The notes under the pieces are model-generated. The model ran no database searches and had not been told where the DNA came from. It saw only the letters and a list, made by a program, of their open reading frames with translations. The position numbers and the translations under genes are program-made. Of a stretch of DNA of 64,000 nt, positions 43,731 through 55,435 are shown one piece after another. The stretch spans positions 21,373,444-21,437,443 of the forward strand of contig CM063506.1 of assembly GCA_032207245.1 (NCBI GenBank). Direction: 5' to 3'. This DNA comes from Pardosa pseudoannulata. Taxonomy: Eukaryota > Arthropoda > Arachnida > Araneae > Lycosidae. Numbering within the stretch: the stretch's first letter is position 1; each line of letters starts with the position of its first letter.

Positions 43731-44942
43731 CACTGTCTACCAATAAGTATTTGGACACCTATGCAAATGACGATATCTGCGGTCCTGAGGTACGTCATGG
43801 CCTCCGCCGGTATACATCATGTAGGAAACAGCATCGGCATTAGTCGCATGCAAGATGCCGCGCAGTTCGGAGCTCTCTGATTTCGAGAAAGGTATAATTA
43901 TCGGGTATCACAAATGTGGCCGATCCTTAAGGGACATATCTAGCGATCTGAAGTACCCAAAATCGACAGTGGCCTATGTGATTAAGAAGTGGAAGGTGAG
44001 CGGTGATTGTCGGAATGTGCCCCGAGTCGGCAGACCAACGAAACTGGGAGATAGAGACCGACGAGTGCTGTCCAGAGAAATTTGGTAAACCGCACCCACC
44101 CGATGGCCCTCATCCTCGAGGAGTTTCAACATGCATCCGGGAGTATTGTTTCAATGAATACCATCCGGAAGCACATCTGCTTGGTTTTCATAGTCGTGCT
44201 GCTACCCATAAGCCTTTGATCACAAAGTCCAACCACGCTGCTCAGTTAATGTGGTGCAAATCACATCGAAATTGGACCATAGATCAGTTGATAAGGGTTC
44301 TTTGGAGCGACGAATCAAGGTTCACCCTTTACCGTTCGGATGGCAGGGTCTGGGTCTGGCGTCTGCCTGGAAAACGTCTACTTCCAGAATGCATTGTGCC
44401 AACAGTGAAGTTCGGCGGAGGTGGAATTATGGTCTGGGGGTGTTTCTCCTGGTATGGACTTTGATCTTGGTCCCCATTCATGGCAAGCTCAACGCCGATG
44501 CTTACTGCACTATTTTGGATGACATTGTGCTTCCTACGTTGTGGCAGTTTTACGGGTTGGACCCCTGTTACTTTCAGGACGACAATGCCAGTTGTCATGT
44601 TTGAGGTTAACCAAGGCTTGGTATGGTGCCAATGGAGTTCATCGAATGGACTGGCCTGCCCAGAGCCCAGACCTGAACCCTATCGAAAACTTCTGGGACG
44701 AGTTGGATCGCCGAATTAAATGGTGCACTACCCGTTTAAAATCGGTGAAGGAACTTGTATGTCTACTCCAAGCCGAGTGGAAGACAATACCACTAGCTGT
44801 AATACAAAGGTTTGTGGAAAGTATGTCCCTGAGTGTTCACGCGGTAATTGCCTCTCGTGGAGGCTCTACCAACTATTGATTTCGAATAAAGTTAGTTTTT
44901 CTTTTCTATCACAGTTGTCCAAATACTTATTGGTAGACAGTG
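43731..44942 (+). mobile_element. Tc1-like transposon with TA duplication
   Basis: 27-bp inverted repeats (CACTGTCTACCAATAAGTAT plus TTGGACA), perfect, flanked by TA (43729-43730, 44943-44944). Length 1212 bp, short but complete for a Tc1-type element. It contains one broken transposase gene. Confidence 0.96.
43855..44879 (+). pseudogene. Tc1-type (DD34E) transposase, frameshifted
   Basis: The N-terminus starts MPRSSELSDFEKGIIIGYHK and continues CGRSLRDISSDLKYPKSTVA, the paired helix-turn-helix that binds the terminal repeats, then a [12 protein letters not shown] linker. The frame is lost near 44070. Later pieces in other frames are [20 protein letters not shown] (first catalytic Asp, to 44463), GLDPCYFQDDNASCH (second Asp, in FQDDN; to 44604) and AQSPDLNPIENFWDELDRR (Glu, to 44879). 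All three catalytic residues survive, but at least three shifts make the gene dead; the terminal repeats are intact and could still be recognised by a related transposase. Confidence 0.93.
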
Positions 44943-44944
44943 TA

Positions 44945-45567
44945 TTACGTATTCAAATTTAAATTTATTATAAATAAAATCAAAGTTGCACATTTCTTTT
45001 ACTTTTTAACAATAATGTATGAACAGAAGCTATTTGAATATAAAATTTATTATAAATAAAAACAGTTTTTATTTAAAATATTAAAGAAAATTTTTTCAGT
45101 AATAGAGACAAGACAATAACAATATAATGTACAGATTTTCAAATTAATGAAATACCATATTATCGTTATCCAGAAATTCTTGCCCAAATTAATAATGTAA
45201 ATAAAATTTAGCTGCAGTTCAGTTAGAATGACAAAAATGGATAAATCTTTAAATGTGGGGACTTTTCCCGTCCTCAAGTATTTAATAAAGTATTTTTGGA
45301 AGCAAAATAAAAAGAAAAACAATCTAAATTTTGGGGCTATCTCCGATAATTTTGAGGAAACCTTACCTTTAAGAAAACTTAATTACTTCAAAATGTTTTT
45401 ACAAATTTGATTAAATTTTGATAGCAGAAAAATTTTCTTTTAAGTCTAAATTTTTTTAAAATTGCCAATAAAACTAAATGGTACGATTTGGCGACAAAAT
45501 GCCAAGCCTTTTGTTTACTTCTGATTCCTCGTCTAGGCGAACAGAGTATAGTGTGTTTAAAAATACA
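44945..45567. other. AT-rich sequence, nothing recognised
   Basis: No exon, RNA or repeat family supported. Confidence 0.5.
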
Positions 45568-45575
45568 GCCTCCAT

Positions 45576-46231
45576 CAGGGCCGTAACTAGGGCTTGGCAA
45601 AGGTGGCACCTGCCACGGGCGCATCAACCTTAGTGGCGCCGCACCATGACAAAAATGGGATCCGAAAGAGGACGATTCGCTCCGAGTAGAAATACGGAAA
45701 AGGTAAAAAATGACTTATTTTTATTATAAATACCAATGTATTTAAAACTATTTTTTTTATGAATTTTCTTATTTTATAAAACGCTTCTAGAGACTTAACT
45801 GTTATAGATTCTTACAAAATATTTATCAAACACCCCTTATATGCTTTAATGTAAATCCAGGTATTCGTTTTAAATTTTGAATTTACTAAAGTTATTAAAA
45901 CTAAATTTAAATTTAGCAATTCGCCACTTTTTTATGAAAATTCAACGCCTAAATAAAAAATATTTCCCTCAAATAAACTGTTTACCAGCAAAATAATATT
46001 CCCAAAGTGTTCAAAAATGTTTTTAAGTATTAATATGGTAAAATTAGAAGAAAAAATTAAAAATTAATTTACTAGGAATATTTTAAGAATTAACAAAATA
46101 TTCTGCTTTCACTATGATATAGAAAAAAACCTGTTTCTATACTTTTTCACTATATTTGGTGGCAGAGCCGCAGACCAGTTTTTTTTTTTTTTTTTTCCTT
46201 ACGGTTGCTAAAAGATCTAGTTACGGCCCTG
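45576..46231. mobile_element. hAT-type MITE, well preserved
   Basis: Ends CAGGGCCGTAACTAG / CTAGTTACGGCCCTG are 15-bp perfect inverted repeats. A perfect 8-bp duplication GCCTCCAT flanks the element (45568-45575, 46232-46239), the diagnostic of hAT transposition. The 656-bp interior is AT-rich and non-coding with a T18-ish run near 46178. The copy at 24057 belongs to the same family. Confidence 0.93.
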
Positions 46232-46239
46232 GCCTCCAT

Positions 46240-47306
46240 TGATGAAGACGGACTGTAATATTCGAAGTTGCTTAGATTTCCCATTTTTTTTGTTCATAGG
46301 AAGTAGTAATAAGCTAGATTTAATTCTGCATTAATTATATATATTCAGTAGTAATGATTCTGACGTTAGTGAGTTAAAACAAACAGGAGTGACTAAGGCT
46401 TTGAGTAGTACTCACTGTCAAAATACATTTACTCTTTGTGGAAATTGTTACTACCACTTAGACATCCATTACCTAGTATCAATTTACAATATTTCAAGAC
46501 TACACGACTAAATATAGATTAAAATGTTTAATCAGACATCGATATTTAATGACTGAATTTCAATTTTAAAGGCACATAAACACAAATGACAACTTTGCCT
46601 TAATTGTACATGAACTCATATTTCAAGATCTCATTTTATGTACTAAAGAAAGACAAAGGAATTATTATTTAGTCTAGTTTGAAACCGAGCATTTCGTCTT
46701 AAAGCACGCAAAGATAATTTTCCTCTCAGCATACTTAAAAATTTTTGTTTGAGGAAAGCTTATTTTACGTTTATATTGGCATGCGAGGGACACTACGCCT
46801 AATTGCTTTCACAAGTGTTTCTTAAAATAACAGCCGGTGAATCGAAGTGCGGCAATGTTCCACACTCATTGCTCTCATAAAGTTTCAACCACTTTTATCA
46901 AAATAATATCAGAATAGAGAGGTGAGGTAATTTTTAAGTTCCGAAATGGTTAATAGAATAACTTATAGATGTACTTATAATATGAGCACATACTACTTCA
47001 GTAATTATTCTTTTATTCTAAGATAATTGTTTCAAATTTCCATCTCCTGGCACAATTTATTTTCGCTAAAACATAAGGTGGTCCAAAATTTTGAGCGCAT
47101 CTTATTTATTTTTTAAAGAACAAAATGAGGTATGTTCTTCCTTATAGTTTTCTTTTAAAAATAGTTTAGAACAATTTTACACAACACAACTATAAATATT
47201 AAATAATTTTCTCATAAGCCGAAAGATGGCGGGATAACATTTCGCATCCTTTTACTAACTGTAGAGATTATTAGTTCTCAACATCCTTGGTTGAAAACAA
47301 CGAATC
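46240..47306. other. AT-rich sequence, nothing recognised
   Basis: No exon, RNA or repeat family supported. Confidence 0.5.
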
Positions 47307-47309
47307 ACT

Positions 47310-47874
47310 AGCCCCGTTTACACTTGCTAGTAAATTTACCTTCATTTTAGATAGTTAGAAAAAACCGTTTACGTGAACAATAATTTCAACCCTCCTTTTT
47401 GCTGGGATAGTCGTCAGAAGTCACGTGATTATACGGAAATGCAATCCCATCATTCCCTGTATTGTGCTCCTGTTTATTTGATACAAAATGAGACATACTA
47501 CCTTTTTTTACCGTTTTTAAAGAAAAATTCAATACATTGTTATGAAAATTTTAGAAATAGAAAAGCAAGGAAGATAATGCAGGAGTTAATTCGATCCGTT
47601 AGCCGGTCATTATCAGTTGCAATTCTATTATAGAAAATTTTTCAATTGCATTTTTTATTACTGTATTTTTTCCAGCAGCGGAGTCAGCCATTTTGAAATT
47701 TAGCTCCATCAAACGCATAGAATCATAAATTAAACTCTGCAATTACTCTGATAGAAAGGTGGAATTTTTCTACACCTCAATTTTTCCCTAACTAGGGAAC
47801 AGTGCTGAAAGGGGAGTACGATTCACCTATTTACCCTGCATTTGCACTGCTTTTTGGAACATGTAAACGGGGCT
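47310..47874. mobile_element. PIF/Harbinger-type MITE
   Basis: AGCCCCGTTTACA at the left and TGTAAACGGGGCT at the right are perfect 13-bp inverted repeats, flanked by the trinucleotide ACT (47307-47309, 47875-47877). The 3-bp duplication fits PIF/Harbinger. The 565-bp interior has no transposase; an 86-codon frame (47373-47633) is not similar to anything I know. Confidence 0.75.
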
Positions 47875-47879
47875 ACTGA

Positions 47880-48350
47880 AGTCCTGTAGGATTACCTGCT
47901 GAAATGCTGCAAAACACGATGTGAAATTTAATATCGATTGGATATTTAGCGTACTACAAATGGAATTAACGTAGAAGTTATTAAATGTTTAAAATTTTTA
48001 TGTTTAAAACTGTTTTAAACTGTCTTTCTAAGAAAACAATGTATGCCTCACTTTGTTCTCTTTTATTCCAATGATATCAATAATTTAGGACCCTCCTATA
48101 TATGAAGGGTAAAATTTATAATCGGATCATCATTGACACCATAGTTTAGACAATGATTAGTTTTCTTCAATGGATTTATGATGAAAAAAAAAACTAACAT
48201 AGTTAAAAGTGGTTACGTATTTGCATCACATTACTAGCAATGCAGCATTAATCTATTAAAAAAATTTAAAAATTGAAGCGTGCATTATTTTTTTATTATT
48301 GAGGTAAATAGTAATGGAAGGTTTGAGCCCCTTAGCACTCTTTGGGTGTT
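47880..48350. other. AT-rich sequence, nothing recognised
   Basis: No gene or repeat family supported. Confidence 0.5.
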
Positions 48351-48640
48351 AAAGAACCACGGTAGATCAGTCGGCAAAGGTATTCATCTCATTACGAAAG
48401 GGTTGTGAGTTCGGGGCTCGAGTTGCACAAAAATCCGACGTGTACATTAATCGTTGCTGGGACACATAAAATAGGCTTATAGTTAAAACTATCAAATGAT
48501 ATTTCTGGTGGTGACAGGCCCAGCCTGGGGGTTCTGCTCTAAATTACGAAGGCCCACTTGAGCAAATTCGTTCTTCCATCCTAGTGGTGCGCATCAGACG
48601 AAAACTGCATCCTTCTTAAGGCAATGTTATTCACGTCCTT
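48351..48640 (+). mobile_element. SINE family B copy
   Basis: GGTAGATCAGTCGGCAAAGGT (A box) and GTGAGTTCGGGGCTCGAG (B box), then TGATATTTCTGGTGGTGACA, GGCCCAGCCTGGGGGTTCTG, GGCCCACTTGAGCAAATTCG, TTCTTCCATCCTAGTGG. About 290 bp; same orientation as the other two copies. Confidence 0.85.
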
Positions 48641-48839
48641 AATATTCCTTAAGCAACACGTGATCAACACGTGGTGACTAACAATTTCTTAGCTGTGTGT
48701 ATCATAAAGATATTTATCTGTATTTATGTGCATTGGAAAACCAAATCTTCGTGGCTGAAAACACTGTTTCTTACGACCAATTGAAATGAAGGATATTACA
48801 GTAATTCAAATGAACAAAGTTTTACAATAATACAAGGGG

Positions 48840-49256
48840 TTGGTTTGGTTGAGAGAGCTACGATCTACTTTTTTGCTACACGAGGGCTAATGAGACCGGG
48901 ACCTACTGCTTAAAGCCGTGTACTACCTGTAACCATCCACCCACCCGAAGTCGGGTGTAGGGTGTTGAATTGCTGGTTCGGTCTGACCGTCCGGCAACAA
49001 TGCGTTACGCAGGGGCAAAGTCAGCATTCCGCCCATAAAATTTAAAGTAACAAAAAAATGTAGACAATCTAGACAAATAAGTACAACCAATGTAGTTTCC
49101 GGAAGTGCGGGGGATACTCCGCAGAAGTCCTGCACAGGTTTAAAGTCCGGTGGACTCGATTCCAAACGGCTAGGAATACCCATGCCAGAGTGAGATTCGA
49201 ACCCACGGACTCCGTTACCAAAGATCAGTGCCCTAATCATCCGGCCATCGTTCAGC
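48840..49256 (-). mobile_element. SINE family A copy interrupted by a ~230-bp insertion
   Basis: 48840-48918 holds the tail half (TGGTTTGGTTGAG, CGAGGGCTAATGAGACCGGG, CTGCTTAAAGCCG). 49151-49256 holds the head half (TCCAAACGGCTAGGAATACC, GAGATTCGAACCCACGGACT, CCTAATCATCCGGCCATCG). The imperfect repeat AATAATACAAGGG / AATATTACAGGGA flanks the whole. The insert 48919-49150 is bounded by TTAAAGCCG / TTAAAGTCCG, has a GC-rich ACCCACCCGAAGTCGGGTGT hairpin-like end, and belongs to no family I can name. Confidence 0.8.
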
Positions 49257-50286
49257 CAATATTACAGGGAAGATATGATATTGATATTACAAAATTATGA
49301 TAATGACAACTGTAGCTGCGTCGTGACAAGCCATTTATCTAGAAAAAATTAGTAGTCCATATGTACTACGCCAAAACGAAGCCGAGGCTCAGTTAGTAAA
49401 ATATTCATCAAATTTTAAGTGATTTTATGGAAAGCAAGACTCACGTTCTAGTAATTGTTAAGTTGCACGTTTTAATCCATTAAACTAACTGAAACACGTC
49501 TATATTTAAATTAAAAAACAACATCCTTGCTTTATATTCTCTCCCCCGACTGCCGCTTTCGTCGAAATGTAGTAACTGTTTGGATCAATTATTTACGTTT
49601 GCAAGCCGAACCGCCCCTTTCTACGAAACGCTTACGTCCCGAGCAGACACACTTCGTGCCTTGGTTACGAGAAAGAGCCCTTTCCGATTTTTATGAATGA
49701 AATCGTAGTGATGACTACAGAGCGTCGCTGTAATGATGATTTTTCCGTCCAGTCCATCAGCGCGCAGGGAGAGAGCTCTTACAAGAAATGAAAAAAAAAA
49801 GGGGAGGCCCATAGGGTCGACGTCCCCATTTGTCTCCGTCCAAAGGGAAAAGAAACTAATATGTATGTCACAACAAATGTAGCTAGACTGGACGGGTCAA
49901 ACCGGGAATGGGTCTCCAGGGAGTGATCAGAATTTCCAATATTGATCTTGTTTTGCAAGACAAATTTTTATCGAAGCGGAAGAAGTACTTCCCCGCTTCC
50001 AGATGATGAAAATATTATGATTATGAGCTTGGCTTTCATTCTTAATGTTACCACAGATCCTTTGGGATCTGTATATCTACGATTTATTTGCTTATAAACT
50101 AACGAAATGAATATCATAACAATTGGTCAAATTAGTTTGGCCCTCTCATTCATATGAAAAATGAAAGAAAAAGAATACATTTTGTGTTTTGTTGTGCTTA
50201 AAATGCTCTACATTATGTAGAAAAAATAACTTTGTACAATCATCTTATTAATAGTATATAGTACCTTTCAAACTGAAACATCGTCT
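49257..50286. other. Unassigned sequence with a higher-GC patch at 49540-49840
   Basis: A 63-codon minus-strand frame (49812-49621) has no recognisable domain. I see no splice-supported exon. Confidence 0.4.
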
Positions 50287-50290
50287 TTAA

Positions 50291-50832
50291 CCCTTCAGCG
50301 GACAGTGGTTTCGCAGCAAAACCTACTGTTAAAAATTTGTTTTCTCTAATTTTTGGAGAAATATTATTTTATTTTCAATTTTTTATGTTTTTGACATTTA
50401 AAACTTACAATAAATGACAAAACTACATTTAATTTATTTTTCCTTTGAAATATATGCATTTATACTTGCTGTACCTGGAAAGTTAGTAATGCAATTGTTT
50501 TTCACTTATGACTCCAAACAAAAGTATCTATTGAAACAACACTTATAAATTGTTAAACTACTTATTTATTTTACTTTTTTAAGAAGACTTAATTATTGCT
50601 CATCCAATATAGCTAAAATTAAAAAAAAGTTTTATGTTCACGCTCTACAAGGGGATGGGTTTGTCAGTTAACCCCTTTCAATTCCTACTATGGGATTCTC
50701 TAAGACAAACCCCTCTAAGAATTGCAAAGAAAAAGTTTAATACATTTTGCATTTATAAGGTTCATAGATAACATTAATAAACTAATTTCATTAAATGTAT
50801 TATGTAAATTTATGTATGTAACTTTTAAAGGG
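50291..50832. mobile_element. Candidate TTAA-flanked element with CCCTT ends
   Basis: TTAA|CCCTTCAGCGG (50287) and AACTTTTAAAGGG|TTAA (50836) fit the TTAA target and CCC-type ends of piggyBac elements, but the inverted repeat is only 5 to 6 bp. The interior is non-coding. Confidence 0.45.
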
Positions 50833-50836
50833 TTAA

Positions 50837-52944
50837 AACAGCTAATTTTTAATTCAATAAAAAGTAAAACGTTCTGCTGAGTTTAGAATGCAATACTTTC
50901 CTGGATCATTAATATAGGTCTAACTTTATAAAAAATATTTGGTATCGACATTAGAAGAAATGCATTTATTAAAAAAGTATACAAATCAAATGGAAAATAA
51001 TAATTCAGTAGCCTTTAAGATAACTATTGAAATACGTAAATTAGAAACAATTTTTTCATCCCATATATAATAATAGCCTAAGTTATCTGTACGTCTGTCC
51101 TCCAATTTATGAAGCGGTTGGACCTGGAATGGATAGAGGCATCCATTCAAAGCGAATAAAGTTTATCTTCTCCTAAACTATCGATCCGATTCTAAAATAA
51201 ATTTGTATAAATAGGCTTCATATCACAGCAAAAAATACTGTCGTCTTTAAAACGTTCGAAATCCAACCCTTCCCTCCTTTTCGAGAGTTTAATGCCATTA
51301 TTTCGAGCCCTATTTTCCCCGGTTAAGAGCAGGCGATTAAATTTATCCATTTATTACTTAATAAAGAGGTAAAAATAACAATCTTTTCTAGCATTGTGAC
51401 GTCATTCCTTTAAACATCTCATTGAATCATTTCATATTTTAAACTATTTAAATATCGTCTACACTATTTTAATATCTTTTATCACTGAACTTAGATATTA
51501 CGTAAATGATTTTCTTTTATATTTGGCTTAAATAATAGATTAGGTACATACGTGATAATTTTAAATTGAATCATCGATTATTTTTTGTTGCAATGAAACT
51601 TTTACCTAATAAATTCTTTTCATATAAGTCTAGGAGTCTATTTCATGGATTCATAAATATCTAACTTTTAATTTATATATATTTGGAAATTAAGAAGTTT
51701 GTTCGTTTGTGTGTTTGTTTATTATACATAACCCCACGGTTTGACTAAATGAATGTGATTCTAAACTGCATTACAGGACCGGGAGACTCTAGAGGAATAT
51801 GACGATAAATAAATTATTGATAGTGAACCAGATAGTTCTCAGCCAAAAAACAAACCATTTTTTACCTACCTCATTGGGTACTTAACAGTTCTGGAATATT
51901 AAAAATTTTACTCATCCCGTCATATGATGGGCTATATGCTAGTATCAAATAGATGTCAATTTTATTTTTTATAGGAACTTCAATTATATTAATACGAGAG
52001 ATATTTTTTTGCTGTATACTCTAATATCAGTTAATTCCTAAAAACTTCAAAAGTTTTTGGCCATTTTTAGTTTTTAAGATTTTTAAAATGTCAGAAATCT
52101 TTTAAAGTTCTAAATTTATATACCTAATAAAAAAGAGTAAATTATTTTAATAGTATATTATTTTAATCATTAAGTGTAAATTATTTAAGAGTATATAATT
52201 CTAATTAATGAAGTAGCTGAACCCTTTAATAGCTGGTATCTTTTTAGATACTGTTAAAATAGCCTGTTGAATTTTTTAGTCTTCTTAGAATGAGTTTTCT
52301 TTTTGAGAGTAGGTAGATGACAATCTTATAAACAATCTACAAAATTTTCAAGAAATTTCTACTATTTATAAATTTTCCATTTATATCGACATTTTATGAT
52401 TTTTCAAGCAGCGCATATAAATTTACTTTATAGACCGGTACATAGACTGAAATCATGGCAAATTTCTTAATCTATTATAACATTCCGTTTTATAGTACTT
52501 ATTTTACATGTAAGACCCAATAAATCTTTTTTCACGAAGTTTTTCCTTTTTCATAAATGCATCATGTAGCGTTGAAAAGGATAGCTGATATCTAACATGA
52601 TATGCTGTAATATTCACAGTTGTTTAAACTTCATATTTCATTTATTTTGAGCAATCCATATTAATTTAGATTTAAGATTATGCATCGATAGCAAATTGGC
52701 AGAAATGACTCGGACATTAAAGGGATAATATAATTTTTAACCAAATTTTAACTTCATTGACACTTTTTATAGACCTAGACCTCATATCTGGCTTCAAATT
52801 TGATTGAGATCTCGATAAAAGTTAGTAGCTTGGCATTGAAAATTTGATGTTTTCTGATTTAGCGAATAAGTGAACATATAAACAAACATTTTGTTTGTGT
52901 TTGATATTTTTCATAACTGATATTTTTTGAAACACCATTTATAA
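50837..52944. other. AT-rich sequence, nothing recognised
   Basis: No exon, RNA or named repeat supported. Confidence 0.5.
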
Positions 52945-54833
52945 CAATGTTAATACAGGTATAAAATTTGTCAGCTAAATGCATTGTCTTAATATTAATA
53001 TAGGTATAAAATTTATCAGCTAAATGCATTGTCTTAATACAGGTACAAAATTTATCAGCTAAATACATTGTCTTAATGTTAATACAGGTATAAAATTTGT
53101 CAGCTAAATGCATTGTCTTAATGTTAATACAGGTATAAAATTTATCAGCTAAATGCACTGTCTTAATATTAATACAGGTATAAAATTTGTCAGCTAAATG
53201 CATTGTTTTAATGTTAATACAGGTATAAAATTTATCAGCTAAATGCATTGTCTTAATACAGGTACAAAATTTGTCAGCTAAATGCATTGTCTTAATGTTA
53301 ATACAGGTATAAAATTTATCAGCTAAATGCATTGTCTTAATGTTAATACAGGTATAAAATTTGTCAGCTAAATGCATTGTCTTAATGTTAATACAGGTAT
53401 AAAATTTGTCAGCTAAATGCATTGTCTTAATACAGGTATAAAATTTATAAGCTAAATGCATTGTCTTAATGTTAATACAGGTATAAAATTTGTCAGCTAA
53501 ATGCATTGTCTTAATATTAATATAGGTATAAAATTTATCAGCTAAATGCATTGTCTTAATACAGGTACAAAATTTATCAGCTAAATACATTGTCTTAATG
53601 TTAATACAGGTATAAAATTTATAAGCTAAATGCATTGTCTTAATGTTAATACAGGTATAAAATTTGTCAGCTAAATGCATTGTCTTAATATTAATATAGG
53701 TATAAAATTTATCAGCTTAATGTACTGTCTTAATATTAATACAGGTATAAAATTTGTCAGCTAATTGCATTGTCTTAATGTTAATACAGGTATAAAATTT
53801 GTCAGCTAAATGCATTGTCTTAATATTAATACAGGTATAAAATTTATCAGATAAATGCATTGTCTTAATGTTAATACAGGTATCAAATTTATCAGCTAAA
53901 TGCATTGTATTAATGTTAATACAGGTATCAAATTTATCAGCTAAATGCACAGTCTTAATATTAATACAGGTATAAAATTTGTCAGCAAAATGCATTGTCT
54001 TAATGTTAATACAGGTATAAAATTTGTCAGCTAAATGCATTGCCTTAATGTTAATACGGGTATAAAATTTATAAGCTAAATGCATTGTCTTAATTTTAAT
54101 ACAGGTATAAAATTTATCAGTTAAATGCATTGTCTTAATATTAATACAAGTATAAAATTTATCAGAAAAATACATTGTTTTAATGTTAATACAGGTATAA
54201 AATTTATATCAGCTAAATGCATTGTCTTAATGTTAATACGGGTATAAAATTTATCAGCTAAATGCATTGTCTTAATACAAAATTTGTCAGCTAAATGAAT
54301 TGTCTTAATATTAATAGAGGTATAAAATTTGTCAGCCAAATGCATTGTCTTAATGTTAATGCAGGTATAAAATTTATCAGCTAAATGTACAGTCTTAATA
54401 TTAATACAGGTATAAAATTTGTCAGCTAAATGCATTGTCTTAATGTTAATACAGGTATAAAATTTATCAGCTAAATGCATTGTCTTAATACAGGTACAAA
54501 ATTTGTCAGTTAAATGCATTGTCTTAATGTTAATACAGGTATGAAGTTTATAAGCTAAATGCATTGTCTTAATTTTAATACAGGTATAAAATTTATCAGC
54601 TAAATGCATTGTCTTAATATTAATACAGGTATAAAATTTATCAGAAAAATACATTGTTTTAATGTTAATACAGGTATAAAATTTATATCAGATAAATGCA
54701 TTGTCTTAATACAGGTACAAAATTTGTCAGCTAAATGCATTGTATTAATATTAATACAGGTATAAAATTTATCAGCTAAATGGATTGTCTTAATATAAGC
54801 ATAAAATTTGTCATCTAAATGCATTGTCTTAAT
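52945..54833 (-). repeat. Minisatellite of 45-bp and 39-bp units (about 40 copies)
   Basis: The unit on the plus strand is AGGTATAAAATTTGTCAGCT followed by AAATGCATTGTCTTAATGTT and AATAC (45 bp). A shorter form lacks 6 bp before AATAC (39 bp). Both lengths are multiples of three, so the minus strand stays open for hundreds of codons as repeats of MHLADKFYTCINIKT or MHLADKFCTCIKT, interrupted where a unit has TTATATC instead of TTATC. Variants G/A in TTTGTCAG/TTTATCAG and TAAGC/CAGC form a higher-order pattern. It looks like a non-coding satellite, but see findings. Confidence 0.95.
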
Positions 54834-55435
54834 TTTTCCAAATTTACATACATTTAAAACTTCCTCCAGATATTCGGGGTTCATATGAGGCTTCTTGAAT
54901 TTTTATTTATAGTAAAGAAATTATTATTTTGTTGCTTCGAAATACATAAAATCATATGCTTAATGTACAAAAATTCGCAATTTTTTTCTTTGATTTTTAT
55001 ATAAGTGGGCGAAAGGTTTAATAAGTTGAATAACTATCAGAGCATTGATGATTGGATGTGAAAGTACTTTCAAAGCAATTTTTTTACGAAACTGCTTTTC
55101 ACAGATTCTTTCTATTAGATAATCGCTATGACCCATCAGAGGCGTCTTCTGGGTTAATGGTATGAAATAAAACCGTCACCTCATAGTTAGATTGCTAAAA
55201 CGATTGTGGTGATGTAATATATTTCCCAGAATACCTTAAATTACTGACAATGCTTAAAAATATCATAAGATGTTGTACTTCAGATTGTTGTGGTAAGGAT
55301 TGAATTCTTACTAAAACCATAGTACTACTTTCAAGGTTCGTGACTAGGCAAGGAGTTGAAAAATCGAGGGGCTCAAATTAACTAACCTCAAATGAGAAAA
55401 AAATGGAATAAAAATTTTGAAATAATTAGAAAATT
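54834..55435. other. AT-rich sequence, nothing recognised apart from a CAGAGGCGTCTT word
   Basis: No exon supported. Contains the first of two CAGAGGCGTCTT repeats (55139). Confidence 0.5.

Noticed and set aside
49621..49812. Minus-strand frame as the missing GPCR TM1 exon
   Set aside because: Only one short hydrophobic start, no N1.50 or LAxxD pattern, and no phase-matched donor.
52945..54833. Possible CRISPR array
   Set aside because: Units are contiguous near-identical repeats without unique spacers, in a eukaryotic context; it is a minisatellite.
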